From Candidatus Woesearchaeota archaeon (GTDB taxonomy: Archaea > Nanobdellota > Nanobdellia > Woesearchaeales > GW2011-AR9), in assembly GCA_018676855.1 (NCBI GenBank), contig JABHDY010000002.1, positions 1 through 64,000 on the forward strand: a stretch of 64,000 bases of DNA, given 5' to 3'. The notes under the pieces were generated by a model. It ran no database searches. It was not told the DNA's origin and saw nothing but the letters and a program-made list of their open reading frames with translations. Position numbers and translations under genes: made by a program. This document shows, piece after piece, positions 30,013 through 41,000 of the stretch; the stretch's first letter is position 1, and each line of letters begins with the position of its first letter.

Positions 30013-30411
30013 ATGGATACAGAAATTGTTCAACGCGACGGTATTATATCAAGACTAAAAGATTATACAGATGGCGTTATAGATTTAATTCCATTTTGGT
30101 CTGTTTTAAAAGTTGCAGGATTAGTTATTGGTTTAGGAGTGGCAAAAGCAACATTAGAATATACAAGTATTGATGAAAGTGTTGTTGATTTGTTTTTTAG
30201 GCAAGCACCTGCAATTACACAAGGGGCAATTGGTGGTATTAGTGGTATTGTAGCATCTCATATGGCATTCTCTGAAGACACAACAAAAAGAGAAAGACAA
30301 GTATTATTTCCTATAACTGTTGGGACAGGTCTTGCTGGAGGATATTATTTAAGTCTTTTAGAAACAACAATTGGGTATGAAGCCGTTCACGGAATAGTTA
30401 ACCTATTTTAA
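30013..30411 (+). CDS. Hypothetical membrane protein
   Basis: 132-aa ORF with hydrophobic segments; TATA-like upstream. Confidence 0.5.
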   Translation: MDTEIVQRDGIISRLKDYTDGVIDLIPFWSVLKVAGLVIGLGVAKATLEYTSIDESVVDLFFRQAPAITQGAIGGISGIVASHMAFSEDTTKRERQVLFPITVGTGLAGGYYLSLLETTIGYEAVHGIVNLF

Positions 30412-31044
30412 CCCTAACTTCTTAATTTTTCTATGAAGAGTTTCAACTCGAATATCAACCTTAACAGCTGCTTTAGAAATATTTCCATTAGAATCTTTCA
30501 ACGCTTTTTCTAAAAATTGTTTTTCAAACTCCTTCTCAGCCTCTTTCCATGTAAAATCTTGATGTGGTAAAAACTTTGCAATGTTACGAGATAGAATTGG
30601 AACGTCTTCATACATTCGTTCCAATTTCTGTGGATGAATTATTTCTTTATATTCTGCAAGTGTTGACCGAATAGTTTTATCAATAATATGTTCCTCATTA
30701 TGTTTCATATGAACGCGCACTTTTTCAATATCAATCTTAAGATTTTTAATAGCACGATGAATACTACGTCTGTCAAGGTCTAATACTTTTGCCAATTCTG
30801 AAATATTACCAAGATGTGCACGTAATTCTTGTTTAATAAATTCTTTCTTAAATTCTTTTTTAGCATCTTTAAAATGAAGATGAAATGGAATGTAGACGTC
30901 AAGATGGGGATGTTTTAATTTATCTGTGATATCGTCTTCAATTTTTGGAATGGTAATTCCAAGATTTTTTTCCATAGTTTCTTCTAAAAGAGGCATAACC
31001 TTTCCTTTAATCGTTTCTTCCAAATTCTTTTTTTCTTTTTTCAT
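30403..31044 (-). CDS. Protein with two Fis-type HTH motifs
   Basis: FIKQELRAHLGNISELAKVLDLDRRSIHRAIKNLKI and FLEKALKDSNGNISKAAVKVDIRVETLHRKIKKLGLK. Confidence 0.7.
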   Translation of the reverse strand: MKKEKKNLEETIKGKVMPLLEETMEKNLGITIPKIEDDITDKLKHPHLDVYIPFHLHFKDAKKEFKKEFIKQELRAHLGNISELAKVLDLDRRSIHRAIKNLKIDIEKVRVHMKHNEEHIIDKTIRSTLAEYKEIIHPQKLERMYEDVPILSRNIAKFLPHQDFTWKEAEKEFEKQFLEKALKDSNGNISKAAVKVDIRVETLHRKIKKLGLK

Positions 31045-31430
31045 TGTATTTTTATTAATGTACCAAAAGGAAATCCATATAAGAATATAAGTGTAATAAG
31101 TAGTAATTGAAATGTTCGGTCCGCGTTAATGAAATATGGTACAGCAAATATGATATATGAACCAACTTCTGTGTATTTATTTTTTAGTTTCATTTTAAGT
31201 ATGAAAAAAGTAATTGCAACAAGTATCCATACAATACACGCAATTGAACTAATCTGAAATATATAATATCCACTAAGAATAACAATTAATGTATACAAAA
31301 CATGTTGTCCTATAACAAAATACTTCTTCCCGACATCTAATTCTTCAGGTGCAATACATGCAAGAATGTATCCAAACACGATTCCGGTTAATGAGAATAG
31401 TAGTTCTATCATACAATACCTCTTAATCAC
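31041..31430 (-). CDS. Membrane protein
   Basis: Multiple TM segments; overlaps neighbours by 4 nt. Confidence 0.6.
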   Translation of the reverse strand: MIKRYCMIELLFSLTGIVFGYILACIAPEELDVGKKYFVIGQHVLYTLIVILSGYYIFQISSIACIVWILVAITFFILKMKLKNKYTEVGSYIIFAVPYFINADRTFQLLLITLIFLYGFPFGTLIKIQ

Positions 31431-32455
31431 GATAATTCTTTCTTAAATTGTTCTAGGAACCGTTTCCAGTCCTCTTCTTTTATGACTGCACCACACGCAT
31501 TTTCATGACCGCCACCATATCCTTCAATACCCACTAATGCTCTTTCTAACGCTTTCGATATTGGAAATTGTGCACGCAAACTGCATTTCATTTCTCCTGA
31601 TTTATTTCGTGAAATTATAACTGCTTTTTTTGGATACATGACAGTAAGTTCATTTGCAAGATTGGCAGTAAAGGACCATTGGTTCTCAGTATAATTAAAC
31701 AACAGTATTTTGCTACGTGTTGCACACTTCTTTGCTTGTTTTAATAATTCCATATATTTTTCGTTAAGTTTTTCAAAACGTTTGAACAAATATCGTCCTT
31801 TGGATGTTTGTTGTTGAAGAATCTCATCAGGCGATTTAATTTTTGTAATTATACTCACGGACTTTCTCACGTCAGACGTTGGTCCTTTTAGGAAAAAGAA
31901 AAACATTTTGATTAAAACGCTGATAGGTTGCTTGAATATTGTCTTGGGTAGTGTAGTTTTTTTCTGGACAAGTTGTGGATACGCTTTTCTATACTTATCC
32001 ATAAAGTCTGGCATTGAATAATCTCCTAATACACCAATTCCAGCAATCCAAAAATCTTCTTCTCTCTGTGATATTTGCCAAGCCATACGTGTTGTTGGGA
32101 TGTATGCATCAGGATTATCTATCCGTGGATTAAAATAATGAACATTTTCTCTTTGTAGCGGTTGATGGTGATCTATCCAAAATATTGGCCGTTTAACAGC
32201 ATCAATAAATTCTTGGTCAATAATGGGGACGTCAAGCACAAAAATCTTATCTGGGTTAAGTTCTTCAACTTTTCTGAATAACCGCATGTCTAGTTTTGGT
32301 GACGTTTTAAGAATAACTCCTTTACCCTCTCTATGTATCCTGTACAATAAAAGGAACGCTGATAGGCCATCTGCATCATCATCATAGAAAAATAATGGAT
32401 TTTTTGCTGTTGCAAGCTCTTCCCTGATGAAATTGACTTGTTTTTCAGTTAACAT
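31427..32455 (-). CDS. DHH-family phosphoesterase (RecJ-like)
   Basis: FYDDDADGLSAFLL, DHHQP, YGGGHENACGAV. Confidence 0.88.
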   Translation of the reverse strand: MLTEKQVNFIREELATAKNPLFFYDDDADGLSAFLLLYRIHREGKGVILKTSPKLDMRLFRKVEELNPDKIFVLDVPIIDQEFIDAVKRPIFWIDHHQPLQRENVHYFNPRIDNPDAYIPTTRMAWQISQREEDFWIAGIGVLGDYSMPDFMDKYRKAYPQLVQKKTTLPKTIFKQPISVLIKMFFFFLKGPTSDVRKSVSIITKIKSPDEILQQQTSKGRYLFKRFEKLNEKYMELLKQAKKCATRSKILLFNYTENQWSFTANLANELTVMYPKKAVIISRNKSGEMKCSLRAQFPISKALERALVGIEGYGGGHENACGAVIKEEDWKRFLEQFKKELS

Positions 32456-32537
32456 TGATAGTAAAGGAATTTTTGTGGTTTTTTAAAGGTTCGTGTTTGT
32501 TTTGTGATTGTTCATAGACAACGAAGATTTCCGAAAT

Positions 32538-32550
32538 CTTTATAAATAAA
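32538..32550 (+). promoter_or_regulatory. TATA box of tuf; GGAGG Shine-Dalgarno follows at ~32589
   Basis: ctttataaataaa ~60 nt before ATG; acggaggaaaaaaatg. Confidence 0.7.
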
Positions 32551-32599
32551 ACATATCCCTGACCATCTATTACAATTTAAGTAAAAACGGAGGAAAAAA

Positions 32600-33892
32600 A
32601 TGGCAAAAGAAAAAGAACATATTAACTTAGTATTTATCGGTCACGTAGATCACGGTAAATCAACGAGCGTAGGTAGATTACTTTTCGATAGCGGAAATAT
32701 TGATGAACAGGCTATGAGAAAACTGAAAGAAAAAGCGGAACAGCTAGGAAAATCTGGTTTTGAATTCGCGTTTGTTATGGACAACCTTAAAGAAGAACAG
32801 GAACGGGGAGTTACAATCGATCTTGCTCATAAGCGGTTTGATACAGACAAATATTACTTTACAATAATTGACGCACCTGGTCACAGAGACTTTATCAAGA
32901 ACATGATTACGGGCGCATCACAAGCAGATTGTGCTGTATTAGTAGTTGCTGCAAACGACGGTGTTAATGCACAAACAATTGAACATTTGAAACTGTCAAA
33001 GATTTTTGGTGTTGGTCAACTAATCGTTGCTGTTAACAAAATGGACATTTCTGGTGTTGACTTTGCTGAAAAACGGTACAATGAAGTTGTTGAAGAAGTT
33101 AAGAAACATGCAACACAAGCTGGCTGGAAAGTTGACGATGTACGGTTTTTACCAATGGCAGCTCTTAAAGGCGATAACATTGCAAAGAAATCTGAAAATA
33201 TGGCGTGGTGGACAGGCGATACATTACTTCAAGCATTAGATAAGTTCGAAGTTCCTCAAAAACCTACAGACTTACCATTACGATTACCTATCCAGGACGT
33301 ATATAACATAACTGGTATTGGTGTTGTTCCTGTTGGTAGAATAGAAACTGGTGTCATGAAAATCGGTGACAAAGTAACTGTTGTTCCAGGACGTGAAGGT
33401 AAGGGTGTCAGTGGTGAAGTTAAAACTATTGAAATGCATCATGAACAAGTACAGAAAGCCGGACCTGGTGACAATATTGGGTTTAACGTGCGTGGTATCG
33501 GAAAGAAAGATATTGCACGTGGCGACGTTTTAGGTACATCTGATAACGTTCCTACTGTTGTAACAGAATTTACTGCACAGATTGTTATCATGAGCCATCC
33601 AAGCGTTGTAACGGTTGGATACACACCTGTTTTCCACATTCATACTGCACAAGTTGCATGTCAGTTTGTTGAGATTGTTAAGAAACTTGATCCAGCAACA
33701 GGTAATGAAGTAACGGAAAACAAAGATATCTTACGAAACGGCGATGCAGCTATCGTACGATTAAAACCAGTTCAAGCACTCGTTATCGAGAAGAATGGTG
33801 AGATTCCACAGATGTCACGGTTTGCTATCCGAGATTCTGGAGTTACTGTTGCAGCTGGTATGTGTATGGATCTTGTGAAAAAGGAATTATAA
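32600..33892 (+). CDS. tuf: Translation elongation factor aEF-1A
   Basis: [21 protein letters not shown]. Confidence 0.97.
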   Translation: MAKEKEHINLVFIGHVDHGKSTSVGRLLFDSGNIDEQAMRKLKEKAEQLGKSGFEFAFVMDNLKEEQERGVTIDLAHKRFDTDKYYFTIIDAPGHRDFIKNMITGASQADCAVLVVAANDGVNAQTIEHLKLSKIFGVGQLIVAVNKMDISGVDFAEKRYNEVVEEVKKHATQAGWKVDDVRFLPMAALKGDNIAKKSENMAWWTGDTLLQALDKFEVPQKPTDLPLRLPIQDVYNITGIGVVPVGRIETGVMKIGDKVTVVPGREGKGVSGEVKTIEMHHEQVQKAGPGDNIGFNVRGIGKKDIARGDVLGTSDNVPTVVTEFTAQIVIMSHPSVVTVGYTPVFHIHTAQVACQFVEIVKKLDPATGNEVTENKDILRNGDAAIVRLKPVQALVIEKNGEIPQMSRFAIRDSGVTVAAGMCMDLVKKEL

Positions 33893-33978
33893 ATTCCTAC
33901 TTTTTTTCTTCTTCTTCTTTTATTTTTTCTTGCTTTTTTAGACGTTTACAAAACTAATACACTAATCAGAACAATAAA

Positions 33979-33990
33979 CTTTATAAATAA
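33979..33990 (+). promoter_or_regulatory. TATA box upstream of rps10
   Basis: ctttataaataa. Confidence 0.6.
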
Positions 33991-34032
33991 ACATAGTTCC
34001 AAGACAATAAACCATAGTGAACGTAGTTTATT

Positions 34033-34362
34033 ATGGTAATTTATGAAATGGTACAACGAGCAAGAATAAAATTAGCAAGTACAGAAATTGACAGACTGAA
34101 TAAGATCTGCAGTGACATTAAAGAGATTGCAGACAAAACAGGTGTTCAATTACGTGGACCTATTCCTCTTCCTACAAAGAAATTAAAAGTAACAACACGA
34201 AAGTCTCCAGACGGTGAAGGTAAAGCGTCCTGGGAACGGTATGAAATGCGTATTCATAAACGTCTTATTGATGTTGGTGCTGATGAACGGACATTACGTC
34301 TTGTTATGAGAGTTCCTATTCCTGAAGGTCTTAATATTGAGATCGAAATGGTTGATGTTTAG
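34033..34362 (+). CDS. rps10: Ribosomal protein S10
   Basis: [43 protein letters not shown]. Confidence 0.96.
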   Translation: MVIYEMVQRARIKLASTEIDRLNKICSDIKEIADKTGVQLRGPIPLPTKKLKVTTRKSPDGEGKASWERYEMRIHKRLIDVGADERTLRLVMRVPIPEGLNIEIEMVDV

Positions 34363-34382
34363 AAGTTTTCTTTAAGTAAGAA

Positions 34383-35351
34383 TTATAATGTTTCTATTCT
34401 ATACTTCATTTTACCATTACTAATATCTTTCATAATATGATTTATAGTTTCGTATGGAATCTGTCCAGTAATTGTAATTTCTTTTTGTCTTGGTTTTAAT
34501 TGGACTTGGTTTACTTGTTCTCTTTTACTAAACCAACCAGATAAAGCATTTTTGGCAGAATATGTTAGTCCTTGGTATTTTGTTTGCATTGATATTCTGT
34601 ATCTTGGAAGTGATTTTAAATTATTTCTTGAACAAAGGAGACTTGTTAAGACTTTATTAGCAAAATGATCATTAAAAGCTACTTGACGATAATCTGGTTT
34701 TGTGTAAGGCGTTAGTGGTTCTCCATTTGCTCCACCTTCTTGAAAACCAGTAAGAGCATTTCCTAAAAGTGATATATATACACTTCTTTCTTCTGGTCTA
34801 ACAAATACTGTCGGAAATCCTTCTTGATTTAGTGTAAGATTCATAATAATATTCCCAGTACGTTTATTTCCATTATCAAATGGTTGAATTCTAACAATCT
34901 GTGAATAAAGATATATCGCTTCTTCAACTGGGTATAATGTCATTGTTTTCATCGCTTCCAGTGTACGTTCAAGATGTGTATGAATTCTATTTCTGTCAAT
35001 TGGCGCTACATATCCTAATTCATTAAGAGTTGCTGAAGAACTTCTATACCGAACATGTCTCTCTCCTGGATGACATAGATTGGGTTCAACTTTACCTGCA
35101 ATATCTGAAAGCAAAACTAGGTTAAAATCCCCCTTATAATTTATTTTTCCATATTCCCATGCATTACGAAATGTTTCTATAACCTCATCGCGCCTTCTTG
35201 CATTATCTCCATCTTGTGTAGAAGTAAATTTAATTACTTGTCTTTGCATGTTACGAAACAAGTCATCTACAAAAGTATCAAGTTTTTCTTCATCTAATTT
35301 TTGTTTAGCAGAATCAATCTTAATTAATAGTTCTGGATTTATAATTGGCAT
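34383..35351 (-). CDS. Fic/Doc-family protein with substituted catalytic motif
   Basis: IVRIQPFDNGNKRTGNIIMNL vs Fic HxFx(D/E)GNGRxxR / Doc HxFxxxNKR. Confidence 0.75.
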   Translation of the reverse strand: MPIINPELLIKIDSAKQKLDEEKLDTFVDDLFRNMQRQVIKFTSTQDGDNARRRDEVIETFRNAWEYGKINYKGDFNLVLLSDIAGKVEPNLCHPGERHVRYRSSSATLNELGYVAPIDRNRIHTHLERTLEAMKTMTLYPVEEAIYLYSQIVRIQPFDNGNKRTGNIIMNLTLNQEGFPTVFVRPEERSVYISLLGNALTGFQEGGANGEPLTPYTKPDYRQVAFNDHFANKVLTSLLCSRNNLKSLPRYRISMQTKYQGLTYSAKNALSGWFSKREQVNQVQLKPRQKEITITGQIPYETINHIMKDISNGKMKYRIETL

Positions 35352-35473
35352 ATAAGATATTAGTGTTTTGGGTTTATAAATGTTTCTATAATAACCACTA
35401 CCGAATGACTACATAGATTTCCACACATATTAAATACTTCAATATCTTTCTTAATAGAAAGAGGTGATTCAAT

Positions 35474-35722
35474 ATGGCAGAAAAACCTAGAGGTAAAGTG
35501 ACCCATTATTATGATAAGATAGGGGTTGCAGTAGTTCTTGTTGATAAAATTATGAGAAAGGGCGATAAAGTTCAAATTGGTAAAAGAAGTTTCTTTAAAC
35601 AGAAAATAACGTCAATGCAAATTAATAAAGAACGTGTTGATATTGCTCGAAAGGGTAAAGAAATTGGTCTTAAAGTTAAAGATAGGGTCCGTGTAGGAGA
35701 TAGAATATTTAAAATCGAATAA
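35474..35722 (+). CDS. Small translation-factor-like beta-barrel protein (EF-Tu domain 2 / IF2-like)
   Basis: GKVTHYYDKIGVAVVLVDKIMRKGDKVQIG...VKDRVRVGDRIFKI. Confidence 0.7.
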   Translation: MAEKPRGKVTHYYDKIGVAVVLVDKIMRKGDKVQIGKRSFFKQKITSMQINKERVDIARKGKEIGLKVKDRVRVGDRIFKIE

Positions 35723-35739
35723 AAAAAATAAAAAAAAAA

Positions 35740-36000
35740 TTATCTTTTTCTTTTTCTTTTTCGAGCTGGCGTTTTTTTCATTTCTGGTACTGCACAACTT
35801 GATCCACTGCAACATGGATGAAACATCTTTCCAAGACCTAGAATCACTAACAATACAGCAAAGAACGCTACCCAACCATCAATTCCTATCCACATTGGCC
35901 ACACGAATGCGTTCAATAGAATAAGAATACCTATTATGACCTTTGTCATTCCAACACATTTTGGTGTATGACCACAACAACCTTTTTCCATTACAATCAC
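35740..36000 (-). CDS. Small Cys-containing two-TM membrane protein
   Basis: MIVMEKGCCGHTPKCVG; HPCCSGSSCAVPE. Confidence 0.6.
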   Translation of the reverse strand: MIVMEKGCCGHTPKCVGMTKVIIGILILLNAFVWPMWIGIDGWVAFFAVLLVILGLGKMFHPCCSGSSCAVPEMKKTPARKRKRKR

Positions 36001-36046
36001 CTCTTTTAGAATAGAATAAAAATATTAGAATATAAAAAAGTATCGC

Positions 36047-36508
36047 TTACTCATCATCATCGCTTTCCCGTCTAATAACCTTAACAGCATCCATTTTAAC
36101 GGTTATTGGGATAGGAACAGCAGATTCTAACAGTTCAACAACAATTTCTTCTTTCTGCTTGTTAATACGCATAACTTTTGCATTTTCACGTTTGAACGGA
36201 CCAGAAATGATTTCTACAATGTCACTTTTCTTAATGTTCATCTCAACTTTTACTTGTTCAAGCATGTGTTCAATTTCTGGATAGGGAATCTCTCTCGGGA
36301 GTAATCCTCGTGCGTACGGAACTCCACGTAGTGCAGATTCTGCATCAATTTTTGATAATGTTTCTATAAAAATGTATCCCCTCATGCCATGTGGTCGTAT
36401 AACAGCAAGAATTCCTTCAGTATTTTTTTGGAGTTTTGAGACTAAATAATCAACAACTTGATCTTCCCTATTTGCTGCCGTCCGCAGTCCAAAGATTTGG
36501 CTTTCCAT
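36047..36508 (-). CDS. spt5: Transcription elongation factor Spt5/NusG
   Basis: FGLRTAANREDQVVDYL and KOW region VEIISGPFKRENAKVMRI. Confidence 0.93.
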   Translation of the reverse strand: MESQIFGLRTAANREDQVVDYLVSKLQKNTEGILAVIRPHGMRGYIFIETLSKIDAESALRGVPYARGLLPREIPYPEIEHMLEQVKVEMNIKKSDIVEIISGPFKRENAKVMRINKQKEEIVVELLESAVPIPITVKMDAVKVIRRESDDDE

Positions 36509-36512
36509 TTTA

Positions 36513-36701
36513 TTAAAAAAATAATTGTTTTACAAGGAATAAGATAAAACCAAGAGCACCAATGATAAGGATGCCTAAACCTGTTACTTTAACAAGGCTC
36601 ATAAACTCTGTTCTATCAGGTTTCTTTGTAATACGTAACACTCTGCGTGTTTCTTTTATAAACCTTTTCACTTTACTTACTTTTTGTACTTGTGGGTCCA
36701 T
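36513..36701 (-). CDS. secE: Preprotein translocase SecE
   Basis: VKRFIKETRRVLRITKKPDRTEF + single TM; adjacent to spt5. Confidence 0.88.
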   Translation of the reverse strand: MDPQVQKVSKVKRFIKETRRVLRITKKPDRTEFMSLVKVTGLGILIIGALGFILFLVKQLFF

Positions 36702-36806
36702 TATGACTAGAAACTAGTAATCTGCTTTATAAAGATTACTGTTAGAAATGGATGATTATGATGAAGTATAATAGTATTTTTAAAGAAAGATGAATAATTA
36801 TTGATT

Positions 36807-37373
36807 ATGGTCGACGAAGGAAGACGAAAATTTGGAAAAGTTCTTAGTTTAGGTTTAGCTGGTTTAGCAGTAGGTTGTCGGCCTTCATTAAGAGAACATG
36901 CACCTCGACCACGCGGTCGAGATCCAGTGGTTGCTGAATTTACAAAACGTCTTCGTGAAGAAATAGATATAACGTCATGGAATACTGTGTATGATAGGCC
37001 AAAATCACGGTTACATGAAATACTTGAAGATCCTACTTATTCAACAACGTATCATACACAGCTCGGTAATGCATCTGTTGATGAAACTGTTTATGAAGTA
37101 GAAGTAGTTATACGTTCAGACGAAACTATTGCCAGGTATACCATAACAGAATTTTTGTGTGATGATACAGAGGACACATCAACAGGAAAGTCACTTTGTA
37201 TTACACGATCAGTTACGGATGAAGATGCAAATGGGTTCAATTGTAGTGTTCATGGATGTGAAGAAGATGGATATGAAACAAATGTGAAAGAAAAACTGCC
37301 TATGTTTGAAGGGAACATGCGGGCAGAATTATATCGTTTGATTGACAAAGTCTCAGATCGCTTGTTTGAATAA
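36807..37373 (+). CDS. Putative Tat-exported lipoprotein, function unknown
   Basis: GRRKFGKVLSLGLAGLAVGC combines twin-arginine and lipobox; ATG at 36807. Confidence 0.6.
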   Translation: MVDEGRRKFGKVLSLGLAGLAVGCRPSLREHAPRPRGRDPVVAEFTKRLREEIDITSWNTVYDRPKSRLHEILEDPTYSTTYHTQLGNASVDETVYEVEVVIRSDETIARYTITEFLCDDTEDTSTGKSLCITRSVTDEDANGFNCSVHGCEEDGYETNVKEKLPMFEGNMRAELYRLIDKVSDRLFE

Positions 37374-37434
37374 TACTTTCCTTATTATTTTTACAATCAA
37401 AACCATTAAATAATTCTACAAATTCTTAACATAA

Positions 37435-38001
37435 ATGCCTTTCAACACATTAAAACAAGAATATTCTACATGTACACAATGTGAAAAACTTTGTGAATCA
37501 AGAACACAAGTAGTATTTGGTTCAGGAAATGCAAATGCAGACATTCTGTTCATTGGAGAAGCGCCGGGAGCGAATGAAGATAAACATGGAATTCCGTTCT
37601 GTGGCATGTCAGGAAAAATATTAAATGAGTTATTAGAATCAATCAATCTTTCAAGAGATGACATTTTTATTACAAACACTATTCTCTGTAGGCCACCAAA
37701 AAATCGTAACCCTGCAAAAGATGAAGTTGAAAATTGTAGAGTAAGGTTAGATAAATTAATTGACGTAATGAAACCTAAGGTTATCGTTACCATCGGTAAT
37801 TTTGCAACGGAACGTATTCTTCAAAAGAAGGGTATTACGACTCTGAGAGGAAACGTCTTTACAACAACAATTAATAATCAAGAAATGAGTGTTGTTCCAG
37901 TAATACATCCAGCATCATTATTATATTCTGGAAGGAACCCAGAATTGCTGAATACTATGAAACAAGATTTTAATACAATTTTAAAACATATTACGATATA
38001 G
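37435..38001 (+). CDS. Type-4 uracil-DNA glycosylase
   Basis: Fe-S Cys pair [33 protein letters not shown]. Confidence 0.92.
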   Translation: MPFNTLKQEYSTCTQCEKLCESRTQVVFGSGNANADILFIGEAPGANEDKHGIPFCGMSGKILNELLESINLSRDDIFITNTILCRPPKNRNPAKDEVENCRVRLDKLIDVMKPKVIVTIGNFATERILQKKGITTLRGNVFTTTINNQEMSVVPVIHPASLLYSGRNPELLNTMKQDFNTILKHITI

Positions 38002-38015
38002 AACACAAAAGAACT

Positions 38016-41000
38016 TTAATGATTATTGATGAATGCTCTATCTCTTTTCTTTTTCTTAACATATATTGTTGTTCCAAAAATGGAAAATATTGATGCTCCG
38101 AAAAGAACTAATGTCAATGGTTTAAATGCAACACTTCGTACGGTTTGAAATACTGCCGCTCCCGTTAATGCGTTTGATGATTCTGTTTCTTGTTCAATTT
38201 CTTCATCAACAACTACTTCTTCAATATTATCTTGTTGCATCTGAAGATTTACATTTACTTCATCATCATCAACATTATTATCCACAATGTTTTCGTCAAC
38301 TTCATCAACTTCAATAATCTCTTCAATTGTTGTTGCGGTATTACTTGAACTACTACTTCCGCCACCACCTCCACCTGATGAACCACCACTTGAAGAACCA
38401 CTATCGCTTGAACTTGATTCAGGACATGCAGAACATGAACCACCACAATCGACACCCTCCTCATTACCGTTCTGAGTTTCATCAGAACATGAGATAACTA
38501 AAAATGTGTAGGTTGATGTGTTAGCGTATAATGATGAAGAATTATCAGTTGCATTTACAACAAAACTATAATCTCCTACTGTTAAATCATTAAGATTCCA
38601 TGAACATGTCCAATACGTACTATTTTGATCAGAACATGATCTATTCTGTGAAACATCAGTAAAGTACAAAGATGTATTTGAAATTCCAGAATAATCAGAC
38701 ACTGTTACGTCAATATTCTGAATACTTCCATCTTCTTCAAGATGAAGTTCTGTATCATATGTAATGGATGTTATTAATGGACTTTCTGTGTCTGAAACAG
38801 TGATAGTAACGTCTGATGTTAAAGAACTGTATAAATCAGATACATTAACTAAAACACTATACGTTCCCGTTTCATTAAATTGCTTTACTGGATTTTGTTC
38901 TGTTGACATTGTTCCATCTCCAAAATTCCATGAATATGTCATGACATCATTATCAGGGTCTGTTGCTGTACTATTAAATTGTACAAAGGTACCAACTTCA
39001 ACAATTGTTCCATTATCTGGAACTGATATATTAACGAATGAAACGTCTCTGTTCTCAACAATAAAACTAAATGTTTCAGACGTTTTGGTATTACCTGCGT
39101 TATCAGTTGCATGGAACGTATATGATACATTTTGTTGATTAGTAAAATTACCTGCGCTAACTAATGTGAAATTGTACATGTCACCAGTTTCTACATTTAA
39201 CATATAATTAACCATTTCTCCTGAAACGTTTGATTCTAAAAATAATGTTGATTTGTTAAGATTCTCATCTGTTATTACAACAGTAAAGAAAACATCATTG
39301 TCATTATAAATTGTATCTGGTGTTACATGTAAACTTTCAATTTCAGGATTAATAGTATCGATAATGAAAATAATTGTCTCAGTTGTTGAATAGTTTTCAG
39401 AATTTGTACCAGCAACATTTAATGTATATTCTCCATCAATAACATCAACAAAATCTGTCCATAAAAATGGTGTTGTGTTAATGTCAGTAGAATTCATTTG
39501 AACTATATCCTCAGAACTGTTTGTAATTGAATAATTGGAAAAGGAAAGATTTGAATCACGTACAGATATGTTCAAATTAAAACTAGTATTAAAATACGAA
39601 TTATTCAGGGGTATTATGGTAATAATCTCTGGCCCAATACTTGTTTCCTCTTCAGTTTCTTCTGTAACATTAACCGTGATAATTCTTTCCTCAGTTACAT
39701 CAGAATGGTTTGCAAAATCGTATCCATGGACTGAAAATGTATATGTTCCAGATGTTAAATTAGTTTTATGAGAATAAAATGTTGTTCCACTTCCATTCAT
39801 AGTTTCATTTATTCCGTTCCATTCAAGAATCACGTTCTGTAACGTTTCATCAGAAGTAATGTTAATGAACATACTTGAATCAGTTACGTCACTTCCAGTA
39901 TCTGGAGTTGGACTAACAAAATTTATTGAAGGTGAAATAGTATCTAACGAAATGATCGCTGCAAATGGATCAATTCGTGAAAAGTATAAACTGTTTCGAG
40001 AATCGTAAATACGTTTTCCTGTCAAGTTTAATATGTCCATTATTTCTAATGGTGATAATAGTGTATTATGGACCACCATGTTAAATTGTTGTATCAGTGC
40101 TGCAGCGCCTGCAACATGTGGAGCAGACATTGACGTTCCGCCCTTTGTTCCAAAGTTACCACCAAGAACAGTTGATGTAATGGAACTTCCTGGTGCGATA
40201 ACACGTAAGATTGGTGCTGTATTAAATCCTGATATCTCATCACTTTCAGAAACTGATCCAACGGACGTAACATTAATTCCGCATGCAGGAGATGTAATCC
40301 CTGATGAACCTAAAGTATTTCCAGAAGAAACATCAACAAAAAGACCCTGTGATACTGCCCAGCTTGCTTTTGCAGCAAGAATGTCATCATTATCACAATA
40401 ATCAAGATGAGGTACTTCATTCCCATCATTATCAACAACACCAATACTCATTGTAATAACTGAAATGTTATATTCGTCTGCATTTGTGACACACCAATCA
40501 ATAGCAGAAATTGCATCTGCGGTACTTCCAGACCCTGCATCTGAAAATACTTTTACTGCTGCAATAGATGCGCCTGGTGCTACTCCACGATACGTTCCAT
40601 CTTTAGATGCAACTGTTCCTGCAACATGAGTTCCATGGCTGTGAACGTCCACTGGATCATTATCATCATCACCAAAGTCGTATCCTGCAATCACTTTAGT
40701 ACAAGTTCCTGCAACAAAATCTTCCAAAGTACAACCACCGAGTGCGGGATGGGTATAATCAACACCCGTATCAATAACACAGACAGTTTGGCCCGTACCA
40801 TCTATTAATGTTCCATTAAAAGACAAGTTCCACACATCATTTGCATTAATAAGTGGGGCACTGCCATCTAATAATGGTTTAATCGGATAATTATATTCTA
40901 TACTTTCAACATTAGGGTTGTCATACAATTTTTCTAAACCCTCTACTGTAATAACTCCAGATAGTGCGTTAATTGTTGTATATCGGTGTTCTAATTCAAA

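Noticed and set aside
33900-33945. T/C-rich tract after tuf as a possible repeat element
   Set aside because: Simple pyrimidine-rich stretch consistent with an oligo-T archaeal terminator region.
38126-40808. Plus-strand ORFs opposite the subtilase gene
   Set aside because: Shadow ORFs over repetitive/low-complexity coding sequence; the minus-strand protein has clear catalytic motifs.
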